Assembly: GCA_027062145.1 (NCBI GenBank)
Contig: JAMOTX010000053.1
Location: forward strand, 1 to 6,640
From: Candidatus Altimarinota bacterium
GTDB lineage: Bacteria > Patescibacteriota > Gracilibacteria > BD1-5 > UBA6164
Reading direction: 5' to 3'
Length of the DNA stretch: 6,640 bases
Shown here: positions 1-5,528 of the stretch, in pieces
Position numbering within the stretch: position 1 is the first letter of the stretch
Layout: each line of letters opens with the position of its first letter
The notes under the pieces: model-generated
The model's database searches: none
What the model saw: only the letters and a program-made list of their open reading frames with translations
What the model was told of the DNA's origin: nothing
Position numbers and translations under genes: made by a program

Positions 1-1
1 T

Positions 2-181
2 GTTTGGGTAAAAGGTAATGACGCAAAGTTTACATACGTAACTAAATCAAAGTTTTTAAGATTGATTTACGAATCATTAAATGAATTTGATATATCTATA
101 CCTTTCCCTCAAAGAGATCTACATATAAAAGATTCTATTCCCGTTAATATAAATATAAATAAAAAAGATTTATTAGATTAA
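2..181 (+). CDS. MscS-family mechanosensitive ion channel, C-terminal fragment
   Basis: The last 59 residues of a protein whose start lies left of the window. The recognisable part is the segment ISIPFPQRDLHI (about 20 residues before the stop), which matches the conserved end of the cytoplasmic alpha/beta domain of small-conductance mechanosensitive channels (typically I-x-I-P-F-P-Q-R-D-V-H). MscS proteins sit in the inner membrane as heptamers and release small solutes when membrane tension rises. The short tail after the motif is rich in Asn, Lys and Ile, as expected for an AT-rich genome. It ends in TAA and the next gene starts 9 bases later, so the two channels are probably co-transcribed. 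The pore helices are not in the window, so the family call rests on the terminal motif alone. Confidence 0.8.
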   Translation, partial: VWVKGNDAKFTYVTKSKFLRLIYESLNEFDISIPFPQRDLHIKDSIPVNININKKDLLD

Positions 182-190
182 AAATAAAAA

Positions 191-1042
191 ATGTTTTTCA
201 AAAAAAATAAATTAAAAAATCCAAATAAATATAAAGTAAGAGATGATGATAAAAATACTTTATTTGAAAAAACAGATACAAAAATATGATTATGGGCAAA
301 TTACATAATTTTATTTTTTATATTACTATCTGTCTTTTTAGTTTGAGTAGATACAATACCTGAGCTAAGTAATAAATATTTCTTTCAAATATTTATTGCT
401 GATTTAATAATATCTATAGTGTTTTTAGTAGAATATATTTATAGATGGAAACATTCAAATGATAAAATAATGTACCCATTTTATTTTATGAATATATTAC
501 ATTTATTATCATTCTTACCATTTTTTATATTAGTATGAATATATTGAATATGAACTTACTCAGTATTTATATTATTTAGAATATTAAGAATTTTTAGAAT
601 TTTTGAATTAATAGAAAGAATTCCAATAATAACAAAAATAATAATTTGAGTTAAAAAACATAAAATAGAATATTTAGCTTCTATTTCTTTAATACTTATT
701 ATTTTAGTATTATTTTCAACTACTGCTTATTATTCTGAATTTTATTATTGAAATAAATTATTTTCATCTTTACCAGAAACTATATGGTGGGCTATTGTTA
801 CTATGACGAATACATGATATTGAGACTTAGTACCTATAACGTTTATATGAAAGTCTATTGCTGTTTTATTAATGTTTTTATGACCAATATTAATAACAAT
901 ACTTTCATCTATTACTGTAATTATTTTTATAGAGTCAACTCAAATAATAGATTTATGAAAATGAAAGAAAAAATGTAATAACTGTTTATATAAAAATAAA
1001 AAACATTCAAATTATTGTAATAATTGTTGAAAAAATATATAA
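191..1042 (+). CDS. Six-TM voltage-gated-type K+ channel with C-terminal zinc ribbon (TGA = Gly)
   Basis: A 283-residue inner-membrane potassium channel, readable only if TGA is glycine. Hydrophobic helices lie near residues 36-53, 64-84, 97-120, 122-140 (S4), 160-181 (S5) and 222-249 (S6). S4 carries arginines at 130, 133 and 136, every third position, as in a voltage sensor. The pore loop reads PETIWWAIVTMTNTGYGD, with the selectivity filter T208-G209-Y210-G211-D212; both filter glycines are TGA codons. All 14 glycines in the gene are TGA. After S6 comes a basic linker and a four-cysteine ribbon, C262-x2-C265-x10-C276-x2-C279-G, likely binding zinc; this tail is unusual for Kv-type channels. 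No Shine-Dalgarno is seen before the ATG. The stop codon is the base of the following terminator hairpin. Probably partners with the upstream MscS gene in ion balance; the gating stimulus cannot be read from sequence. Confidence 0.93.
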
Positions 1043-1077
1043 AAATAAATTATTAAAATTTAATAATTTATTTTTTT
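1041..1077 (+). terminator. A/T-only hairpin terminator of the channel genes
   Basis: A perfect 17-base inverted repeat (1041-1057 with 1059-1075) with an almost closed loop, followed by T to 1077. The stem contains no G or C. It begins inside the TAA stop codon of the K+ channel gene. Because the arms are also A- and T-rich at the ends it could act in both directions, but no minus-strand gene ends here. Confidence 0.75.
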
Positions 1078-1088
1078 AAATAAAAGAT

Positions 1089-1116
1089 TTGACTATTGTA
1101 ATCTTTTAACTAATAT
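1089..1116 (+). promoter_or_regulatory. Candidate sigma70-type promoter for the secreted-protein gene
   Basis: A -35 element TTGACT at 1089-1094 (consensus TTGACA) is followed, 16 bases on, by TAATAT at 1111-1116 as a moderate -10. The predicted RNA would start near 1123 and carry a leader of about 80 bases. The -35 lies within a 9-base inverted repeat (1081-1089 with 1100-1108), which could be an operator or chance in this AT-rich stretch. Confidence 0.45.
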
Positions 1117-1130
1117 ATCGATCCTTCTTC

Positions 1131-1186
1131 TATAAGTATCTTTTAAATACTTATATGAAGTTGAAATTCAAAATCCACAAAAGTGG
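1131..1186 (+). promoter_or_regulatory. Structured 5' leader: two hairpins before the secreted-protein gene
   Basis: Two inverted repeats lie in the predicted untranslated leader. The first is a 9-base stem (1131-1139 with 1147-1155, TATAAGTAT / ATACTTATA) with a 7-base loop. The second is a short GC-containing stem CCAC / GTGG (1175-1178 with 1183-1186) closing an AAAA tetraloop. A weak ribosome binding site AAAGG at 1190-1194 precedes the ATG at 1202 by 7 bases. No known riboswitch class is recognised. The hairpins may stabilise the RNA or affect access to the ribosome binding site. Confidence 0.35.
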
Positions 1187-1201
1187 TACAAAGGTATATA
1201 C

Positions 1202-1810
1202 ATGAAAAAAATAGGCAAACTAAGTTTAATAGCAGCAACAGCAGCAGCAAGTATTTTACATGCGGCAGGTATTCAAAATGCAACAATCTCTGAAAAGGGA
1301 TCAAAAATTGTAATTTCAACTGGTAAAGGAAGTTCAAAACAAACTATCCTTACATTTAAACCAACTGATTTACTTGCGCTTAATGGTAAAGCTATTACAG
1401 CTAAGCTTGATCCAAAATCATGGACAATGTCGTTTAGTGACCCACATGATGGTAAACTTCTCTTTACAAAACAAATTAGTAAAAAACTTTTTGCAAAGAA
1501 AATCAAAGAGCCAATCTCTATGATTATCACTTATGCAAAAAAACATCTTACAATGCAGTTAAGTAAAGATAGCGTACCTTCAAGTATGATTATGCTTACA
1601 TCTGATGCAAAATCATTGCTAGCAAGCCAAATCAGTATGAAACTGGTTAGTGGCAAACTAAGCTTTGCTAAAATGACTATCGATATTCATGCTACTATTC
1701 ATGCACTTGTTGGTTGTACAGACACAAAATGTACTATCCACAGTAAACATGCAGATGCTATCGCTGCTAACAACTCAGGTTACAAAAAAAAGCTTAAAAA
1801 AACAGCTTAA
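1202..1810 (+). CDS. Secreted basic protein of unknown function, probably horizontally acquired
   Basis: A 202-residue protein that I do not recognise. Residues 1-22 form a classical Sec signal peptide: MKK start, a hydrophobic Leu/Ile/Ala core, and a likely cleavage after HAA. The mature part is rich in Lys, Ser, Thr, Ile and Met, has one Trp (74), and two cysteines in CTDTKC (172-177) that could form a disulfide once exported; the C-terminus is strongly basic (KKKLKK). No membrane helix is seen after the signal. Composition sets it apart from its neighbours: bases 1381-1440 contain 22 G/C of 60, against 7 of 60 at 5401-5460 in the glycosyltransferase. All ten glycines are GGT, GGA or GGC and none is TGA. 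It has its own promoter and terminator. The signal-peptide style and codon choice recall Campylobacterota, but that is impression, not proof. Confidence 0.8.
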   Translation: MKKIGKLSLIAATAAASILHAAGIQNATISEKGSKIVISTGKGSSKQTILTFKPTDLLALNGKAITAKLDPKSWTMSFSDPHDGKLLFTKQISKKLFAKKIKEPISMIITYAKKHLTMQLSKDSVPSSMIMLTSDAKSLLASQISMKLVSGKLSFAKMTIDIHATIHALVGCTDTKCTIHSKHADAIAANNSGYKKKLKKTA

Positions 1811-1825
1811 ATTTATCCTTTGTCT

Positions 1826-1858
1826 AACTCTCTTATCTTATAGATTTGAGAGTTTTTT
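1826..1858 (+). terminator. Rho-independent terminator of the secreted-protein gene
   Basis: Stem AACTCTC (1826-1832) with GAGAGTT (1848-1854), extended inside by ATCT / AGAT (1835-1838 with 1842-1845) across a TT/TT mismatch, then six T (1853-1858). It starts 15 bases after the stop codon. Unlike the other terminators in the window it has several G-C pairs and a classical form, in keeping with the foreign look of its gene. Confidence 0.8.
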
Positions 1859-1863
1859 AAACT

Positions 1864-1918
1864 AAAAAAAAGTTTTAATTAGTTGAAAAGATAAACTTCT
1901 CAAGTAATTAAAACTTTT
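1864..1918 (-). terminator. Terminator of the small minus-strand gene, overlapping its 3' end
   Basis: A perfect 14-base inverted repeat (1868-1881 with 1905-1918, AAAAGTTTTAATTA / TAATTAAAACTTTT) with a 23-base loop. On the minus strand it is followed by a run of T (A run at 1864-1871 on the plus strand). The first arm lies inside the coding sequence. Both possible stop codons of the gene, TGA at 1902-1900 and TAA at 1881-1879, fall in the loop or second arm. Confidence 0.65.
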
Positions 1919-2136
1919 CTAAAAACTATTCTAACAGTATTAAATTTTGAATCTGTATATTTAGATTCAATCCACATATAATCTTTACCTAATTCATCTT
2001 CTAAAGATAATTTAGTAATTGTAGTCATATTAGACTTTCTTGCTCCTGAAATATCTATTTTAAAAAACAATAAATATTCTAATATATCTTTTGGTTGTGG
2101 TAATACTGGTAGTAAATCATGTTGATTTTCTAGCAT
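1879..2136 (-). CDS. Small protein of unknown function (85 aa with TGA = Gly, 78 aa if TGA stops)
   Basis: I do not recognise this protein. The start is well set: ATG at 2136 is preceded by AAGGAG (2147-2142) with 5-base spacing, and by a near-consensus promoter. The N-terminus is Leu/Pro-rich (LLPVLPQP), followed by an amphipathic stretch and a probable beta-rich second half (YMWIESKY, NTVRIVFRKVLIT). There is no signal peptide or membrane helix. Residues 1-78 contain no TGA, and both glycines there are GGA or GGT. The first TGA, at 1902-1900, is either a genuine stop (foreign, standard-code gene) or Gly-79 leading to a 6-residue extension and TAA at 1879. It stands alone between two terminators. 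Its single, strong transcription and translation signals suggest it is well expressed. It might be a small cytoplasmic regulator or effector, but nothing in the sequence shows which. Confidence 0.7.
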
Positions 2137-2170
2137 TTTTTCTCCTTTTTCACTCGATTTGAGTTGTGAA

Positions 2171-2198
2171 AATATAATAAAAAAAATAAGTTTGTCAA
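2171..2198 (-). promoter_or_regulatory. Near-consensus sigma70 promoter of the small minus-strand gene
   Basis: On the minus strand, TTGACA (2198-2193) is followed after 16 bases by TATATT (2176-2171), five of six matches to TATAAT. The RNA would start near 2164, about 28 bases before the ATG, with the Shine-Dalgarno in between. The -35 hexamer overlaps the loop and arm of the mnmA terminator hairpin, so terminator and promoter share DNA. Confidence 0.6.
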
Positions 2199-2212
2199 AA
2201 CAAACTTATTTT
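2179..2212 (-). terminator. Terminator of the mnmA cluster
   Basis: A perfect 12-base inverted repeat (2183-2194 with 2201-2212, AAAATAAGTTTG / CAAACTTATTTT) with a 6-base loop TCAAAA. Read on the minus strand it ends in a run of eight T (A run 2179-2186). It starts inside the TAA stop codon of mnmA (2213-2211). The next gene on the same strand takes its promoter from within this hairpin. Confidence 0.8.
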
Positions 2213-3263
2213 AATTTATAACTCAACTCATAACCAAATCATCATCTATATAAATAGCACATATTTGCCCACTAGCAATTGCTCTTTGTTTTTCTAAAAA
2301 TTCTACCTTGAATCCTTTTCTTTCTTTAATAATAATACACTCTTGATCAGCTTGTCTATATCTTATTTTACACTTTGCTTTTAAAGGAAATTTAAAATCA
2401 TTTTTTCATAGGTAATGAAATTCAGATACAAAAAGTTTATCATCAAATAATTCTAAATCATTTGCAGTTCATACAATTATTTCATTTTTTACTATATCTT
2501 TTTTAACTATAAAAATAGGTTCTGATTGACCTCAAATATCAAGACCTTTTCTTTGACCAATAGTATAATAAAATACTCACTTATGTTCTCATAATATTTT
2601 TCATGAAGTATCCTTAACTATTCCAGTTTTTGGTTTTATTTTTTTCTCTAAAAATTTAGATAAATCTACTTTTCAAACAAAACATATTCATTGAGAGTCT
2701 TTTCTTTTTGCATTTGGTAATCAAGCTTCTTCAGCTATTTCTCTAACTCTAGGTTTTTCTAATTTTCCAATTGGAAATAAAGCTTTACTTAATTGAAATT
2801 GACTTAATCAAGCTAAAAAATATGATTGATCTTTATTATTATCAATTCATTTTTTTAAATGAAATATTCAATCCTTATCTTCAACTATATTAGAATAATG
2901 TCCCATAGCTACTCAATCAAAACCATGTTCTAATGCTTCATCTAAAAATACTTTAAATTTAACCTCGCTATTACACATTATATCAGGATTTGGAGTGATT
3001 CATTTTTTATAACCTTCATACATATATCACAATACTTTTTCAGCATATGTATCTCTATAATCAAAGGTAAAAAAAGGTATATCTAAATAAGTTGCAACTT
3101 CTTTAGCAACTTCAATATCCTCTTTTGTTGGGCAGAATTCTCATTCTGGAGCCATATAATTTATCATAAATCAAGCTGTAACATCATATCACTGCTTTTT
3201 CAATAAATATGCTGAAACTGCTGAATCTACTCATCAACTTAATCAAACTAATATTTTTTTCAT
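2211..3263 (-). CDS. mnmA: tRNA-specific 2-thiouridylase MnmA (TGA = Gly)
   Basis: A 350-residue cytoplasmic enzyme of normal family length. It activates U34 of tRNA-Lys, -Glu and -Gln with ATP and replaces the 2-oxygen with sulfur, which sharpens wobble decoding. The ATP-binding PP-loop is LVGLSGGVDSAVSAYLL (residues 5-21), with G7, G10 and G11 all encoded by TGA. The catalytic nucleophile is C97 in PNPDIMCNSEVKF, and the second active cysteine is C194 in DSQGICFVG, matching C102 and C199 of E. coli. GHYSNI (121-126), KDQSYFL (144-150) and TIGQRKGL are further family motifs. About 22 glycines use TGA and 10 use GGN. It is last in the four-gene minus-strand cluster and its ATG overlaps the end of the PH-domain gene by 16 bases, which suggests translational coupling. 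No strong Shine-Dalgarno is present. Confidence 0.97.
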
Positions 3264-3862
3264 CTAAATATGTTATTAATTTTTGTTATTATTTTTTCTT
3301 GAACTCAAATCTGATTTTGATCAGTTCATAAATCATCTTCTCTAAATATATATCTTTTTTTCATATCTTCCAATATATTTTGTTTTTCTTCATTTAAAAT
3401 TTTTAATGCTTTAAACGGATTAGGAACAAAATGAAAAGTCCTTACTTCATCCCTTTGTTGTTCAGCAACCAAATTTCAAAATCACATAAAATTAGCTATT
3501 ATTCAATTACAGTAAGTATCTAATTTTGTTATTTTATTAATATCTATGAATTCAATATTATCTTTATAAATAAGAGATGATTTTATCACAATTAAATGTC
3601 ATTTATATATAATTAATAAATCATTATAAAATTTAATATATCACAAAATTAATTTTATAAATGCATAATTAATAAAAATGAAAATTAAAGGAAATATAAA
3701 ATAATGATTTACATCTCATCATATAGTATCATTAAATTTTAATGATAAATAATATAATATAAAAGCTCACATTAAAAAAATTATTAACTTTAAATACCTA
3801 AAAAGTAACAATATCCGATGCCTCCTTATGATCGTATAATCATATTTTGAAAAATAAGTCAT
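3248..3862 (-). CDS. Membrane-anchored bacterial PH-domain protein (TGA = Gly)
   Basis: A 204-residue protein with two membrane helices near residues 23-41 and 54-74, preceded by a basic RRHR. They are followed by a cytoplasmic bacterial PH-like fold (about 75-155): ...GHLIVIKSSLIYKD, a second strand block IEFIDINKITKLD, then MGFGNLVAE and FHFVPNPFKALKIL. The pattern of basic anchor, two helices and PH strands with a G-x-G-N-L turn and an F-x-x-V-x-N-P end is typical of PH-domain membrane proteins common in CPR genomes; their function is unknown. The C-terminal 45 residues are charged and probably helical. All 11 glycines are TGA. Start choice is uncertain: ATG at 3862 keeps the RRHR anchor but has no ribosome binding site, while TTG at 3811 lies 9 bases after a perfect AAGGAGG (3827-3821) and would give 187 residues starting at the first helix. 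It ends in TAG within the start of mnmA. Confidence 0.78.
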
Positions 3863-4076
3863 TGTGGAAAAAAGTTAAAATTAAAAAACTTGAAATCGTA
3901 AATAATATAAAAAAAACTATTATTAATCTCCTTCTTATTATCTCATATCACCTTCATAAACTTTTAATTCAAGTATTAGACATATGTCTATAACTTATTG
4001 CCTTCATTCTTTTCATTATGAAATAATACAATCATATTAAAAAGAAAAAATGTATTATAATTAATGTATATTCCAT
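3798..4076 (-). CDS. Small two-helix membrane protein, unknown function (TGA = Gly)
   Basis: A 92-residue reading frame filling the gap between the DUF167 gene and the PH-domain gene. The frame is open from 4121 with only TAA and TAG as stops. The first helix covers about residues 4-20, followed by a basic loop (KRMKAISYRH), a Gly-rich turn, RRR, and a second helix at about 53-69. Five glycines are TGA. It overlaps the longest form of the PH gene by 65 bases, or by 14 bases if that gene starts at TTG 3811. Its last codons include AAG GAG GCA, which form the AAGGAGG sequence that could serve as the ribosome binding site of the next gene. No Shine-Dalgarno precedes its own ATG. No family is recognised. 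The case rests on length, composition, TGA use and position, so it may still be a chance frame. Confidence 0.5.
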
Positions 4077-4121
4077 ATATATAATATTAATACTAATAAC
4101 TTCTATTATATAAAAAAATCC

Positions 4122-4385
4122 TTAAAAATCAATTTTTACTAACTTGTTTTGAAATGTAAATCAAGAAACTATTTGTAATTGATTTTTTTTTAATTTTAAT
4201 TGTTTACTTAAAAATAAAATTAATTCTTTATTTGCTTTTCAATCTTCAGGAATTGTACTTATTCTTATTTTTAATTTTCAATCACCCATCAATCATCATA
4301 TCATTGTTTTTTTAGCATTTGGTATTATTCTTAAATCTAAATAACCTATATTTCATTCTCTTTTTATATATTCATTTAAATCCAT
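4122..4385 (-). CDS. yggU: YggU/DUF167 (UPF0235) family protein (TGA = Gly)
   Basis: An 87-residue protein, close to the usual family length of about 90-100. The family signature is clear: LRIIPNAKK (18-26), the loop GGLMGDGKLKIRI (30-42), IPEDGKANKELI (45-56), FLSKQLKLKKNQLQIVSG (58-75) and a final K-x-V-x-I. Six glycines, including those in PEDGKAN and IVSG, are TGA; two are GGT. The family has a small alpha/beta fold and is widespread, but its biochemical role is not established. Here it is the first gene of the minus-strand cluster, divergent from the glycosyltransferase gene with 73 bases between the two starts. No Shine-Dalgarno is visible. Confidence 0.92.
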
Positions 4386-4458
4386 AAAAAAATCTTTTAA
4401 AAACTATATTTTAGAGTATAATCAGAAAGAGTTAAAATAAAATATTAATAACATAAAA
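4386..4458. promoter_or_regulatory. Divergent promoter region between yggU-like and glycosyltransferase genes
   Basis: The only space from which both divergent operons can be transcribed. On the plus strand there is a perfect -10 TATAAT at 4417-4422, with only a weak -35 upstream, placing the RNA start near 4429. On the minus strand TATAGT (4408-4403) is a possible -10 for the yggU cluster, again without a clear -35. No CIRCE-type 9-9-9 inverted repeat for HrcA is present here. Confidence 0.45.
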
Positions 4459-5526
4459 ATGAAAATCTGATTAGATTTAAGATTTATTAATGATAACCTG
4501 TATTCTTGTTTTGTAATTGAATTAGTAAAATGAATTATTAGCCATCAATTATCAAATGATTTTGTTATATATACAAATCAAAAATTAGAATGATTTGATT
4601 TTTCAAATTGTATAGTTAAAAAAGTCTCAATACTAAACAATACAATAAAAGAACAAACTGAATACAATTCAATATTAAAAAAAGACAATAATTCCTTAAT
4701 GTTATTTTTTAATCACTACAAACCTATTTTTTATAAATGAGATTATTATACATTAGTTTCAACCTTAAAAGATGTTTATTATAACAATTTTTCTAACTAT
4801 TTTCATAAATATATATTTCTATATTTATTAGAAAAAAATTTAAAAAAATCAAATAAAATAATTTGTTTTGATAAAAATACTAGTAACGAATTAATAGAAA
4901 AATTTAATATAAAAGAAGAAAATATAAACTTAATTGATTGATTTTTTCCAAACAAAAAATTACTTACTTCAATTGAAGATCTAAAAATAAATATAAGAAT
5001 AAAGTATGATTTAAAAAATGATTATTTTATATATTCATGATGAGAATGAGTTGAAAAAAATTATGAAAAATTAATTCATGTATTTCATAGATTAAAAAAT
5101 GAATGAAGTAATATAGATTTAGTTTTATTATGAAAAAATATAACTAAAAATATTCCTCTTAGAAGACTTATATTAAAACTTGAAATGCAAAAAAATATTC
5201 ATTTTGTTTCAGTTATAAAACAAAATGAAAAAATACTTTTTTATAAAAATTCATTTTGAGTTATTTTCCCAAGTTTTTATGAACCATTCCCTTTTAGGTT
5301 AACAGAACCGCTATATTATAACACTAGAATATTAGCTAGTGATTTAAAAAATATAAAAGATGTATTTTCTGAATCAATTAATTATTTTTCTCCAATTTCA
5401 ATTAATAGTATATATGAAGTAGTTAAAGAAAATATAAATAATAAAAAAATACCTAATTATAATGAAATAATTAATAAATATTCGATAGAAAAAACAATTG
5501 CACAAACATTAGATATAATAAATTAA
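4459..5526 (+). CDS. GT4-type glycosyltransferase (TGA = Gly)
   Basis: A 355-residue enzyme with a GT-B fold of the GT4 family, which transfers a sugar from a nucleotide-sugar donor. The N-terminal acceptor domain is weakly conserved; the C-terminal donor domain is clear. It begins at YFIYSGGEGVEKNYEKLIHVF (about 189-209; Gly194, 195 and 197 are TGA), continues with IDLVLLGKN, then VIFPSFYEPFPFRLTEPL with the EX7E pair E275 and E283, and the usual tail ILASDLKNIKDVF...NYFSP. All 11 glycines are TGA. There is no signal or membrane helix, so it is cytoplasmic or peripheral, probably working on a surface polysaccharide or glycolipid. Sugar and acceptor cannot be read from sequence. It shares a transcript with hrcA, which starts 2 bases after its stop. 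Confidence 0.88.
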
Positions 5527-5528
5527 TT

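Noticed and set aside
784..978. 64-residue plus-strand frame under the standard code
   Set aside because: It lies in another frame within the K+ channel pore and S6 region, which is far better supported by TNTGYGD and the zinc ribbon.
1143..1530. Two minus-strand frames (1143-1337 and 1273-1530)
   Set aside because: They run antisense over the leader and the secreted-protein gene, have no ribosome binding sites, and look like shadows of the plus-strand gene.
2147..2172. CIRCE operator for HrcA
   Set aside because: The dyad contains CACTC and GAGTTG pieces but lacks the TTAGCACTC-N9-GAGTGCTAA arms and spacing. No other candidate was seen in the window.
3927..3935. AGAAGGAGA on the minus strand as a ribosome binding site
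   Set aside because: No ATG, GTG or TTG lies at suitable distance. It encodes RRR before the second helix of the small membrane protein.
3826..3957. 43-residue minus-strand frame starting at ATG 3957
   Set aside because: Short, without family motifs, and overlapping two better frames.
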